DNA of 64,000 nt from Heterotrichella gracilis (Eukaryota > Sar > Xanthophyceae > Tribonematales > Xanthonemataceae): the NCBI GenBank assembly GCA_032358255.1, contig JAULBX010001336.1:62001-126000 (forward strand). Direction: 5' to 3'. Both the position numbers and the translations under genes were made by a program. Position 1 is the stretch's first letter; each line of letters starts with the position of its first letter. A model generated the notes under the pieces. It did no database searches and was not told the DNA's origin. It saw only the letters and a program-made list of their open reading frames with translations. Below are positions 20,599 through 32,606 of the stretch, one piece after another.

Positions 20599-23500
20599 AT
20601 GACACAGCCCAGCACAATGACTTCCACCTTCCTCGCCATGACACCCTCCTCCACCCGCCATTCCACCCCCCGACACCTGGTTGGAAACAGCACCCCACGC
20701 CTCCCCTTCCCAATCTCCTCCTACTCCAGAACCTCCACATCATGGGGCCCAATTCAGGCATCCCCGCCCCTACGCCAGGCCCTTCCCAGACCCCGTGTGG
20801 TGCGGTGCATGGCGGGCAATCCCAGGCGAGGCAGTGAGGAGCAGCAACCGGACCTCGCCCCTGTGGCAGTGCCACACTCGCTGGAGTACAAGGCAAGTGT
20901 AGCAATTGCCATTAAAATGCTGCATCTTCACAGAGTTGGTGGGGTAAGAGTTTAATGCTGATCAGAGTCAGGTGGCAGTGTCTCCTACTCCCTCCCATGT
21001 CCCTCCCTCTGATCCAATCGGATTAACATGTGCATCGTTGAGTCACGTGATGATCAACCATGTCCCTCCCTCTGATCCAATTGGATAACATGTGCATCCT
21101 TGAGTCACGTGATGATCAATGCTCATGATTGCTCTCATGTTACATTCTCCCCCCATTCCAGGTTGTGTCTGAGGACCCCTCCCCCTACTTTGACTCCTTC
21201 CTGCGCACCTTCCTGCTGGGGCTGGGGGCAGGGGCGGTGCTGGAGGCGCTGCACCTGACAGTCACAAAGGTGGGGTGCGTGTGGGAGTGGGAGGGCTCCG
21301 CATGTGGCATGTGTGGGGTACCATGTGGACGGTTCTAGCCCCACAGCCATGTGTGCAGCGCTGCATGGCAATGCGGGAGTGCACATAGAGGGGTACTATG
21401 TGGATGATTTAAGCCAGATCATGGGACTGTGGTCTCTGTAGATGATGGTGGTGACACGGGCTGGCGTACATGGCCACACAATGATGTTGCTGGGGTGCGC
21501 TGGGTGTGTACACATGCATGTGGGGGGCATGTGAGGGCATGTCATCCCGCCAGTGGCGGGGGTATGTGGTGGCATGTGCATGTGGCGGCAATGGTGGTGG
21601 TGGGTGGCCATTATCTTTTGTCAACCAGTCATGGGTAAACTTTACACCTCGTTGCATCATGTGGCCCCCCTTTGTAACGCACCTACAGTACGCCCCTCCT
21701 ACCCCCCCCTTTTGCTTTGACAGTATCCCCCTTACCCCGCAGGTGCTTGGCCCCTCCCCTGCCCTGCCCTCCCTGCCAGGGGTGTACGACATGCTGGTCC
21801 GCGCCCTGGCACAGCCAGCACCACTGTACTTTGCAGACCATGCGCTGGCCATGTGAGTAAGGGAAGGGGGGGTTATATACTATACTTTGAGCCTTAAGTC
21901 GGTATTAATCCTTGTGATTATCATCTATATAGGTATGAATGCTCCTGTCAAGGGGTTATTAACAAGGGTTATTAACAGGAACCGTCTCATCTGTCAATAC
22001 AAATTAAGTTGATCATCATGCACATGCTGTACATCATTCTCCATTTTAAGTACAAGTTTCTGACAAAGAAGGTTCCGCCTGTCAATGATCATACTCCGTT
22101 GCGCCTTCTGTGCAGTGGCCTGTGGGCAGTGCTTTTCCTGGTTGATGCGCTGGCTGTGAAGCGGGTGGTGGACAGGCATGTGGGGGACAAGGGCGGGGCG
22201 GTGAGTGGCCTTGGCAACCATTACAGTCACCCTTGATGCTGCTGTGGAACCTGGACTTGCGCACAAGCAGTGACTATGCTGATCGTCATGCACAAGGGAA
22301 TACATATGCTTGCGAGTGCCCTTGAACTTGACAACCCTTAGCTTTACCCTAAACCCCTACACAATGAACCAGGTAGCGGGCATACAGTCGTTGAGTGGTG
22401 ACTGTTTGCGCATTGACAGCAACCAGTCAGCCTGGTGGGCAGCAGATGGGCACTGCATGGCACCATTCGAGGCCTTGAAACCCTGTGTTTAGTAGGGAAG
22501 CACGCCACTGTCTCTGAAAACCAAGAATCAGCGCCTTGAGAGGCTTGGCCCCGGGGACTTCTGGCAATCCTTACCCCCACCTTCACTCCCACCCCCACCT
22601 GCAACCTCACCCTCCCCTGTGCCCCATCCCGCAGGTGCAGGAGCTGAAGCAGCTTGACACCCCCTCACGCCGCATCCTCCCCTTCCCCCTCCAAGGCCTG
22701 AAAAAACTCCTCCTGTCGGGGACCAGCCCAGCCACCGTCATGCGCAACGGGGACGGCGTCGCATCCCAGCCAAGTCTCAAAACTATTCCAGACCTGTCCC
22801 CAGCCAGTGGCACCACACAGGAGCTGTTGGCTGGCGCTGCTGCTCTGCCTGTGGTGGGGCCTGTCCCAGCTAGGGGTGGGGGGGGGATTGCGGGGGGTGC
22901 AAGGGGAAAGAAGGAGGTGGATGGCACGCTGAGCTTTCGCGACAAGGAGCTGAGGGATAGGATGGGCTACTTGAAGAACTTTTGGTATGCAGCAGGTGAG
23001 TGATAGGACAAAAGCAGATAGATAGGGCAGTGACTCCACCTGAGGATAGAAGCAAAGAGAAGAGAGGCAGGATCAAGCTGATTGAAGCAGTGCCCGCGTG
23101 GGGTTGGGCAAAATTGAAAAAACACACTGCATTTAGAGCATTTGCCTCCACCGGGGCGCCCCCCTCCTTCTAAGCAAAGACCTCATCCACCCCACACAAT
23201 GCACGCACCACATCCCCTCCTGAACCCACATTGCTCCACTTCCCGCAGCCCTCTCCTCTAACGTCACCGACAAGCCCTTGGGGGTGGAGCTCCTCTCCAT
23301 GCGGGTGGTGCTTTTCCGCGGCAAAGACGGGAAAATCCATTGCATCAATGATGTGTGTCCCCACCGAGGCGCCCCTCTGTCCCTGGGATGGGTGAATACT
23401 GTGGGGGGCAGGGACTGCGTGGTGTGCCCCTACCATGGGTGGGCGTTTGACGAGGGGGGGGTGCTGCGGGATGTGCCATCCGACACTGAGCACAACTGGC

Positions 23501-26085
23501 CCAAGAGGTGGGTGGTGGCTGTGGCTGCGGCTGTGGCCGAGGCTGTGTTGTTGTTGTTGTTGGTGGTGGTGGGACGTGTGTGCATAATGCTTTCACTGAA
23601 ATAGTGTCACCCCTCGTTTTTCTAGGTCATTGACTGTGGCATATGTTGCGCACCTCCACATGCCAAAACCACAACATGACTGTGGCATATGACTGTGGAC
23701 AGCTAGGCACCCTACAGATGAAGGTATTTAATTTGTTGGATTTAAACCCCTTATCCGTCCCCATCCCCCCAGGCCCCTGGTTGAGGCATACGATGTGGTT
23801 GAGAAGGGTGGATTCGTGTGGCTGTTCTACGGGTCCCGCAGCATGCCCTGGGATGAGCGCCCCCCCGTGCCCTGGATACCGGAGCTGCAGGAGGGGGGCG
23901 CGTGGAAGGCGGTGTACGCTGAGATGGAGTTCAACTGCAACCACATGCAGGTGGGGTGTGTGGAGTATGTCTGTGGTGGGTGATGTACGGGAGACGAGGT
24001 GTGCCTTGCGGCACTTTCAACGATGGGATGTTTTTTCATGGTGATGGTGACACACATGTTGGCATGTGTGGGAGCGGCTCATAATGTAAACACTGCTTAG
24101 AAGAACTACTGTGTCACGTGCATATTCCTATACTGTGTGAAAATTTTTGAAGAGCAATTATTTCTTTCATTTATCTTCCTTGCAGGTGTTTGAGAATGCA
24201 ATTGACATGGCGCACATCCATTACCTGCACTCAGGCAGCTTTGGTGAGTGTGGGGGGTGGCGGTGGGGACAGGGTGGGGGACACTGCCTTTGAGCGCTTT
24301 TGACTGTAGGCAGGGTATTGTGGGTTTGAGATTGATTTTAGGTTTTAGAATACGGCGTGCGGCACATCCTTCATGTGTATCTGCATCTGGCGGCTGGTGA
24401 GCAGTCCAAGAGGGTGGGAATGACATGGGGATGAAGGGTGCTTCACCGATAGTCACCTGGCTGTTAGGCTGTGGGAAATGAAGTGTGTGTAGAAGGTGGA
24501 CAAGGTGCTCACAAATGTGCAGCTGTGGTCACCTGGTCCACACGGTGTGGTGATGTGCCAGGCGCATCCTGGATTTGTGCTTAAGGTAATATACTCTTTC
24601 AGATAATTCACAATCTGTGGCGTCACGAGGAAATGGATCAATCTGACAACATGAAAATACATGAATGTTATTAATTTGCATGATGTGCGCATATAGCGCA
24701 TATCCGAACCCGGCCGTGCCCGATAGCTACTGTCACTTTTTGTAGTCCCTCCATTGTTGCAGGAACTTTGTATTCTGGTGTGATTTGTATGGCGGTTATT
24801 CTTCTGACGCGTGACCGCCAAACGATTCAGACCAGAATACAAAGTCCCTGCACCAGTGGAAGTACTACAAGAAGTGTCAGTATCTATAGGGCTATGACTT
24901 CCAAGGTGCGCTGGAACAACACTGTAATTGGATGAAATTTGTGAAATATCCATACCGCAGGCAACCAGGACCACCCCGAGATCCGCAACATGCGCGCCAC
25001 CACCGACGCCTACTCCGTCACCACCACCTTCCAGCTGCAGAACAAGGCGGTGAACAAGCTGTGGGAGTGGAGCCAGGTGCCGCAGGTGTCGGTCACCGCC
25101 AAGGCGCTCCTCCCCTCCTCATCGGTGGTGGGATTCACCCTGGGCAATGGGCTCAGCTTCATCACCTTTGTGAACACTGTGCCCATCGACCAGCACAGGA
25201 GCATCAACCGGTGAGGGCGGGGTGGTGTTGAGGACGGGGGTGGGGAAAGGTCGGGATGGGATGGTGGGGAGGTGGTGGGTGCCAAGTGCGGCAGTTAGTG
25301 TGGGCGTGGACGCTTAGCTTACAGTTGTACCCCATTAACATGAGTATTGTGCGCTTCCATGTCCACCCTTGGTTATAATGCAGTGTGAGACTTGTATCTC
25401 AAACCCTTTCCCTGCCCTGGGTGTAGCTTTGCCCTCATCCGCAACCTGTCCTGGGACGAGGTGGGTGTGTTCAACACGCGGGCGTGGGACCCTATGGCAT
25501 AGGATGCAATGCTCAAGATCTTGACAGAAGACAGGGAGATGGTGGAGAAGCTGCGCCCGGACCTGCTGGAAAGGGAGGTAAGGGAAACATGATCAGCTCA
25601 AGCGCTAAGTCAATCTTGTAAAAACATTTCTTCTAATTAATGCAAAATAAACAACCAATATTAATTCTGGCATGAAGGCTCTGGCCTGAGCCAGTTTCCG
25701 GGGTTTTGAATGTTTAATATCCCTGCCTTTCCTTCCTGTCTCCCATGTAGCTTCCCTTTCCCTTGTAGCTGAGATCATGTGAGTCTATTCTGCTGGGCAC
25801 TCTGAAGTGTAGCTTTCCAGGCTGCTCAATTTTCTTGTGTGTCATGTACATGTGCTGCCATCACCAGGGGGACTAGAATAGGGCTACCCTAGTTCCCCTA
25901 CCATCACCCCCAATTCCCTCCCCTTTACTGACGTCACCCCCATTTCCCTCCCCTTGCAGCTGTCCTTGCGCCCCGACCTGCCTCAAATCGAGTTCCGCAA
26001 ACTGCGCCAGTCCTTTGTGGACATGGGTTATGGGGTGGACCCAACGGATGTGGCCATGCGCAGGGTGGGGCCACTAGGGATGTGA
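20599..26085 (+). CDS. Plastid Rieske non-haem-iron oxygenase, CAO/PAO superfamily, with in-frame TAG
   Basis: Oxygenase of the family containing chlorophyllide a oxygenase, pheophorbide a oxygenase and TIC55-like proteins; plastid location inferred from a Ser/Thr/Arg-rich N-terminus (start 20599, or 20617). Exons: 20599-20892, 21162-21269, 21743-21852, 22116-22200, 22635-22995, 23249-23507, 23773-23950, 24186-24243, 24961-25210, 25427-25577, 25960-26085 (TGA); phases all close, about 659 codons. Rieske cluster ligands: CPHRG (Cys356, His358) and CPYHGW (Cys379, His382). Mononuclear iron motif: ENAIDMAHIHYLH (Asp472, His475, His480). The C-terminus IEFRKLRQSFVDMGYGV is family-typical. A hydrophobic stretch lies near residues 170-195. 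No C-terminal CxxC of PAO/TIC55 is seen, so the substrate is unknown. The first intron needs a GC donor (AAG|GCAAGT). A TAG at 25500-25502 (codon 593) interrupts an otherwise well-conserved region; it could be removed by a 42-base in-phase GT..TAG intron (25461-25502), be an allele defect, or a base error. Confidence 0.85.
20996..21120 (+). repeat. 62-base tandem duplication with paired CACGTG boxes
   Basis: Two adjacent copies in the first intron of the Rieske gene, beginning catgtccctccctctgatcc at 20996 and 21059. Each contains ttgagtcacgtgatgatca, so the palindrome TCACGTGA (G-box core, bound by bHLH/bZIP factors in plants) occurs twice. It may be an intronic control element; that is inference. 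Confidence 0.8.
24721..24888 (+). repeat. Long imperfect hairpin in Rieske intron
   Basis: Left arm 24722-24796 and right arm 24814-24887 are reverse complements over about 74 bases with roughly 13 mismatches and no obvious gaps, separated by a 17-base loop. The central stem cagaatacaaagt is perfect. Could be a MITE-like foldback element or an intronic small-RNA precursor; no target-site duplication was identified. Confidence 0.8.
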
Positions 26086-28293
26086 AAATGCAGATTTGCA
26101 CTCGCCCCAATCCCCCGCCCATGGGAAATGTTGGGCTTTGTGGTCAAGTACTTTTTGGCTCTTGGGGTAGACCCAGGTACTTTTGTCGGCGCGCAGGTTG
26201 GGACATGTACATTATTGTTGGCCCCACCTCACTGGCCCCAGCCCCCCCATTTAAAAGGGGAGTGGTAGTGTTGGCCCAGGATATGGGTTGTTCGTTGTCA
26301 GTTTTAATTACCTTGTGGGGCATGCGTGTGGGGAGTGGGGGTGTCATAAAGATACCTCCTCCGCCTGTTTAGGGTGTAGCTATAGGGTTTAGGGTTTGGG
26401 GCCCTTTGAATTGTTGTGCTAGTAGTCCGGTGCTCGGGCAATATTGATGGTGAGACGTTGTCGTCAATAAGAGACTTGCAAGGGTAGCTCTCGCTGGGGT
26501 AAAGATATCGATTCTTATTATGGTTGGTATTAACGTTGTTTTCGGGTTGACTCTTAGAGCCTACGAAGGCCTACATTGGGTTGAACTGTTGAAGTTCCTC
26601 AGCCTTTGGAATGAAACAGTTTTGGAGAGTGGTTGGCGTATACATGCAGAGAACTGAGTTAACAAGGTGCACAAGAGTTCATGGTTTCGCAAGTCATGTT
26701 CCATGTTTGATGTACTTGTTGACTTCATGTGTAGAGCAACATATAGCTTGCCGGCGAACACAGCAATAGGGATGTAGGCTGCAATATCAGCAGCGTCAAG
26801 CTCTACACAATTTGGGTAAATTTTGCTCGGCTGGTTACTTTACAAGGTAGGCCAATGTACCCACCACATGGTATAATGCATTGCAATACCCACCATTGTG
26901 GTGGGTACATTGTAACTGTTGGGTGGATTGTAATGTGCTGCTCATCCTGCAAGTCCCGAAGGAAGTCCTATTCAATAGGCTATTGAGTATTTTCAAAGGC
27001 CTATTGTTATTTTCGAGTTACTGAAATAAATATGTGGCATGCAAAGCATGCCATACGAATGCATGACCCAATAGGCCTTGCTAACACAAGGCTCTTATGC
27101 CCACGTAAACGCAGCACTCGTTGCTTCACAGCAAATGTATTGTGCTGCAACAAGTGTTGGCTCTAGTTTCCCGCCATTGCCGTTTCCTTTGGCCCTTCGG
27201 AATGAAGCTGGAAGAAATGCTGTGTTAGATCTGATAATACAAATACAGCCACACAGAAGTACTTGCACAAACCTTTTCTGCAGTGATGCAATATGCACCC
27301 ATAATGCATAAGCACTCTGTGTGCATTCCCACCCACTGCTCTCTGCACAAATTGTTTGAAGCGTCGCTGGTTTCAAGGAGGTCTGCAGTACTTTTGCGAA
27401 GGGAAGCACAGTAGCGTAACCCACCTTGAAGGTAACGTTCCCACAATACTCTACTCTCCACCTACTCTCTGCTACCCTTAGTGCCCGGAGCATCCTTACG
27501 CCCCGTGCACTTCTGATGGGATAGTGGGTGGTAAATCATGTCGGAGCACGGCAGTTGTAGTTGCTTTCTTTTTGTGCAAGCTGTAGCCCCGGTTATGATG
27601 TAGCCCCTTCCTTCCACGAGTATCAATGTGTTCCCACTCCAACTTGCTGCAGCAGTGGCAGGCTGACCCGCTTTTGCAGACACCTTGCTCTCAACCCTCC
27701 CTGCCTCAGTACTACACAGCTCACGTATGAACAAGCTGGTGCCTTTGAAAATGTTACTGCTTTGGGGACTGGAAGGTACCCTGTGACGTCTACTGACGGC
27801 CTGCTGTGAACGCTTCCAGGCTGCCAGGACAACCGCAACTGCTGGCAGTGCGCTCAGCACCACACACAACCCTGGAAGCGGCATAGCATTGAAATCCACC
27901 CAGGCCATCAGGCTACGACCTGCCAGTGCAGCGCGTTCCTCTCACTGCGTGCCCACCGCACAAGGGCTGCTTGTGGGCTGCATTTCCCTGTGAACCCTAG
28001 CATAGGGTCTAACCACAGACTTCCCTGCAACCCTGGGGTAGGGTCTGGGCTGTGCAGCGTTGCCAACCCTCACACAGCCTAGGCAGCAGCGCCTCCAAAG
28101 GCAGTAGCCACCATTGCAGCGTGGCAACCCTAGCGTAGGGTCTGGAAACAGCAGCGTTGGCACCCCACCCAAAGGAGGGCAGCGCCTCCACCACCACTGG
28201 CAGTACGAAGGTTGATCTTATGGGACTGGCCAGCATCCTCCCATGAGTAATGGCCTCGCCACCATGGGCGGTGCACAGCGCCATCCAAGGAAC
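26086..28293. other. Intergenic region before GT61 pair
   Basis: About 2.2 kb with no recognised gene. Contains a small hairpin (26853-26912), the palindrome ggcatgcaaagcatgcc near 27035, and a TAGGGTTTAGGGTTTGGGG string near 26383. From about 27820 onward it resembles the upstream region of the second GT61 copy and so belongs to the duplicated unit. Open frames of up to 148 codons match nothing known. Confidence 0.55.
26853..26912. repeat. Perfect 15-base inverted repeat
   Basis: caatgtacccaccac at 26853-26867 and its exact reverse complement at 26898-26912, with a 30-base loop that itself contains caatacccaccat. A small foldback; function unknown. Confidence 0.85.
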
Positions 28294-30754
28294 ATGCACC
28301 TGAGCGCATACCCACCCCTCCTCCGCATACACCAAGCCCCACCAACGGGGCCCCCCTTGCCTCTCCATTTGCGGGCGCTTGCCCACATCGCCCTCGTCCT
28401 CCTCCTATCCGCCACCGGTGTTGTGTCAGCACAACCTGGCCCACATGGACCGCATCCCCACCTTCCAAACGACACCTCAGCAGTGTTAGATGCCAGCTCA
28501 GCATTGCATGAAGCCAGATCAGGGGCATATGATGCCAGGTCAACATCGCATGCTGCCAGCCCAGCGCCGCATGGCACCAGCTCAGCGCCACATGACGCCA
28601 GGTCAGCACCACATGACGCCAGGTCATCCCGCCACATGGGTTCCAGGCAACAGCTGCGGGATGGAGGGGTAGAGGGTGTTGAGGTGACCATCATTTGGGG
28701 GGTCACGCTGCCCACCAACTGTAAAACACCCGAGGGGACGCCTGGCTGGCTGTACGGTACGCGGGTAGGGTTTAGGGTATGAATTCCTTGCTTGAAAACA
28801 GCCGATACCCACTCACAAATTGTACACTCACCCCCATGAAATGGCCTTCCACCTGCCCTCACACGTTCATGCACTACTTCCCATGGCCTGCACATGGGGA
28901 TTCGTAGATGTCCCCTGTTCTTGTCCCCCTGCCTGCGACCACCAGTCACCTCTCCTGGGACAGCACACGCACTTGCACTGCCCTGCATATTTGTGTACAC
29001 CACACCCCTGGCATGCAAGGAGGTCAGGGGTCAGGCAGCCTCCCCTCCCCTTGCCTTCACCCCCTGCCACTACATCATCCCAATGTGGTGTCATGCACTT
29101 AATGGCGCACTGCCACAGCATCAAATCAACCTTTCCTCCTGACCCCTCCTGAAGATTACCACAATATTTTGGTAATCATGCAGATCCCATAACTGTTACC
29201 ACCTCTACCCCTCGTGTAGCCACCTACCACCCTTCTTCCCCGCTCGCAGGGAATTACTGCACCCCCTACACCCACATGTACGCCTCCACCCTGGTTGACC
29301 GCCAGGCTGGCGTGGCCCTGCCCCAATCAGGGCCAGGCAGGGGCACTGGGAGGATAGAGATGGCCCCCGACCGGGCATGCATTCACGGCTATGATGACCT
29401 GCTGCACACCTGCTTCCTGGTGGCGCCAGGGGGGGCGTGCTACTGGCCGGATGAGGGGGTGTCCATCTGCGACGTGCCGGCCAATGAGGTGAGGGCCAAA
29501 GCAGAGTACCATGTCATTGTCTCTGCTTACCGGACCTTCACCTGGCAAAACCCATAGATGGATAGGATCAGTGGCAGGATGGAGTGGTGCCAGGTTCTCA
29601 AGGGCCCTCACTCTGGCTCTGAAACACTTCGGTCGCCACCAAACTCCATCAGATTATGACAACCCTGGCACACGCACCATACAGCCTCTGAACCACCTGC
29701 ATCTCCAATCCTCCTTCCCACTTACCTCCCCAAACCCCATTCCTCCCAGCACCTCAAGCCCCTGCGCCCCAGTGCCCACATGCGCACCGCCGGCCTGGTC
29801 GCCCACGGCAATTCCCGCCCCTACGACTTTGCCCCCTGCCCCTCCACCCTCCCCTGGCGCCCTGGCCCCTCCCTGGTCTATGACGGCCGCCACTGGCCTA
29901 ATAATGTGTTCCACTATCTGGAGAAGATGCTGCGCATTGCGGTGCTGCGAGACGGGCCGGGGGGCAACGCCAGCCTGCCAGTGCACGCGCTGGGCAACTT
30001 TTCCGCCACGCACAGCTGGGGAGAGGCCTTCAGGGAGGTGTTTTATGGGGGAGGGGAGGCGCCGGGCCAGGTGGAGACTGCGCCCGTGTGCTTCCAACAC
30101 CCCACGCTACTTGATGCATTGGCGCCTGGGAGTGCGGAGAAGGGGAGGGGGCTGGTAGTCCCCGGGGAGGAGTTTTCAACCTGGTTCCAGGGGAAGATGT
30201 TGGGATATTGCCACATGGCGCCGCCACAGCCTGCCAAGCTGGACCTCCGGAAAGGGGAGGCGCATGTGGTGGTGCTTGACCGACCCCCAGCAGCGGGGCG
30301 CACCATCGCCAACGTGGACGCCATCCGGGAGTACTTTGCCTGCTGCTCGCCCTTTAGGGTTTCCCAGGTGGAGCAACGCGCCCTAGGCGAGGGTTCCCTG
30401 TGCAATCAGGCAGCAGCGGTCAACTCCGGTGACGTCTTCATCGCGCCACATGGCTCCCAGCTGGTCAACCTCCTGTTTGCGCCACCCCAGTCGCTGTGGA
30501 TCGAAGTCATGCCCTTCATGTTTGTCAACAATGTGCACCAGATTATGGGGGTGACCATGGGGACGGGGATGCGCTACTACACCTCAATGGGCTTCCCAGC
30601 GGGCGTGCCCTTCCCCCGGGCCCTCAGATACGGCTTTGACACCGCCAGGTGTGATCAGGACTTCCGCTGCACATGGCTTGCACGCAGGCAGGATGTGTCT
30701 GTGGACCTGCAGGACATCAACAGGACGCTGCACAACCACCTGCTAGCTGTGTAG
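28294..30754 (+). CDS. GT61-family glycosyltransferase, copy A (568 aa)
   Basis: Glycosyltransferase family 61 (DUF563) protein, expected in the secretory pathway on glycoproteins or wall polysaccharides; donor and acceptor sugars unknown. Exons 28294-28756, 29250-29488, 29750-30754 (TAG), phases 1 and 0. The start MHLSAYPP was chosen because the aligned ATG is conserved in copy B; an upstream in-frame ATG (28243) is not. N-terminal hydrophobic segment ALAHIALVLLLSATGVVSA is a signal peptide or signal anchor. A degenerate Ala/His/Asp/Ser repeat follows, then a Cys-containing region (NYCTPYTHMY, LLHTCFLVAPGG, ACYWP). The catalytic part in exon 3 has RPYDFAPCPS, YDGRHWPNNVFHYLEKMLRI and the family hallmark SGDVFIAPHGSQLVNLLFAP followed by WIEVMPF. 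Tandem paralogue of the gene at 32607. Confidence 0.88.
28459..28640 (+). repeat. Coding minisatellite in GT61 copy A
   Basis: About eight degenerate copies of a 21- to 30-base unit (cagctcagcgccacatgacgc) encode a stalk of APHDARSA-type repeats. Copy B has only about two to three units (near 32787-32850). Repeat number change accounts for most of the length difference between the two proteins (568 versus 534). Confidence 0.8.
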
Positions 30755-32606
30755 CGTAGCAGAGATGCCTGTGTGTACCATGTACATTCTACAGCCGCAT
30801 CCTGCTGACTTTTGGGATAAGTGACAAATTTTCTTAGTAACTCTGCAGGAGGTTAGGCTGCTATTACCGCTTTTCCACGCAAAACTGCTTTCATTTTCTG
30901 TTTTTCTCCCCCCCTCCCCCAGTTGCTATTTTTAACGACTGTAGCGCAGACCATTCCACTTGCATATTGTGACTATCGTTGAAAAGGGTTCCAGACACCG
31001 TATCAAGTCAGCTGATCAGGGCTGACTTGCACAAAGGGCTCAGTTGAGAGAGCATTCGATGACCTACCGCATGCACCACCCTTTACTTGCCTGAACAGCC
31101 CTGACACCTGCCACAGACTTTGAGGTAAACCACAGGTATGTTCGTGGCATGATCAATACGCCGTCACTGTACTTTTGAAAGGCTTGTTTGGAGGTAATAA
31201 CACCTTGACGTGCTTGAGAAGAACTCGTGGCATGTCGTGGCATTGAAAGCATGCCACAGGCAACCCTAGTGGCAAGGGCATGCATGCGGTTCCCATTGGG
31301 CGAGTTGCCAGAGTGCCCACCTTCTCTATACGCGCACATAACTTCCCACCCAGCGCCCACCAGCGACACACAGTTGTTACTTTTTTACTCTCCTAGTACC
31401 TCATTCCGTTGACGAGTGATGATTATCACCCGGGACATCTGCGGGAGAAGCCAGCGAGAAGCAACGTCCAAGTCTAGAGCTAAGGTGGAAGCTGATGCAC
31501 AACACATTGCAGTCACACAGCGCCGTCCAAAAAGCTGGCACAAAGCCCAAAACAAGGCGGATAGTCGGTCTTGGTTACCCAAACTGCTACGCTTCTTACT
31601 GTTTCTGTTGGTGTTGACCTCACACGCATACGTCGCCTACCCTTCGTGGCGTGCCAGTGTTGTGTCCCCACATTGCTCTACACATACCGCCTGGTGAGTT
31701 TGCTGGATTCACAGCTGCGAGGGTGTGAAGCCAAGAGGATATGCTTTTCTCCTAGGCGCAGAGTTACCTACCAACTCCTTGTACAAGGTAACCCTTCCCA
31801 CCCCCACCATACAACTCGAGCCCACGTCGATACAACTCGAGCCCACGCCTTGGACTTCTGAACTACTTACCTCAGAGCTGGTCTATTTTATCAGAGCGTT
31901 GTTGGGTTATTTGTTCCAGGCAGACGTGTTGCGAAGATCAGGCGTATAGTGGGCAGTGCGATCAGTACTCCACTTGGGGCTCCAGTGGGCGCCCAGCTTT
32001 TTAAACAGGGCTGTTTTTGGTGGCTGCTGTCGTTTGAACCAACAGCACATGGGTTGTGAACTTTGAATCCAACCACCTGCAGCAGTTGCCCTGGCAGCCA
32101 TGGTTCTGTGCTGGGTCTAGCTGTGGAACCCCACAGCCTGCCTATTTGAGAACCCATTAGCACCCGAGAACAAACACTGCGGCAAATCCTATTCATCCTT
32201 GTGAAACTTGTAGGTACATAGGGATGTGGTGTGTGCTGACCTGCTGTACATGCTCACAGGCTGCCAGGACAACCACCCGCTGTCGCTTCAAAGCAGTCCA
32301 CGCATAACGCACCCCCCACCACCTGAGCAGGACTGCCTCGGGACCCGAATAGTACCAAGGCCAGCACCTGCCAGTGGAACGCATACCATTCACGCCACTG
32401 CAACCGCTAAGGAACAGCACTGACAACCCTAGCCTGGGGTTTGGCTCCAGCAGCTTTGGCAGCCCCCGCACCGGCAGCAGCACCTCTATCACCACACCAA
32501 TGGGCCACAGCAGCGCTCCCTGAGCTACAACACACCCGTTCACACACCACACACGTGCATCGATCCACTGAGCGCCACCCGTGGCAGACAGCGCCATCCT
32601 ATGAGC
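30755..32606. other. Intergenic region between GT61 copies
   Basis: About 1.85 kb. The last 400 bases resemble the upstream region of copy A (ctgccaggacaacc at 32262 and 27820; caaccctagc near 32424 and 28124), so promoter sequence was duplicated with the gene. A tandem 18-base pair of acaactcgagcccacg lies near 31808-31842. No other gene recognised. Confidence 0.6.

Noticed and set aside
20996-21120. Tandem 62-base repeat as another exon echo
   Set aside because: Neither copy resembles the neighbouring exons at 20599-20892 or 21162-21269, so it is a separate duplication.
25500-25502. TAG read as glutamine by a variant genetic code
   Set aside because: TAG is the natural terminator of several other genes in the window.
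27462-27908. Minus-strand frame of 148 codons with a hydrophobic start
   Set aside because: Lies in the duplicated upstream region of the GT61 genes; no similar frame is kept in the second copy.
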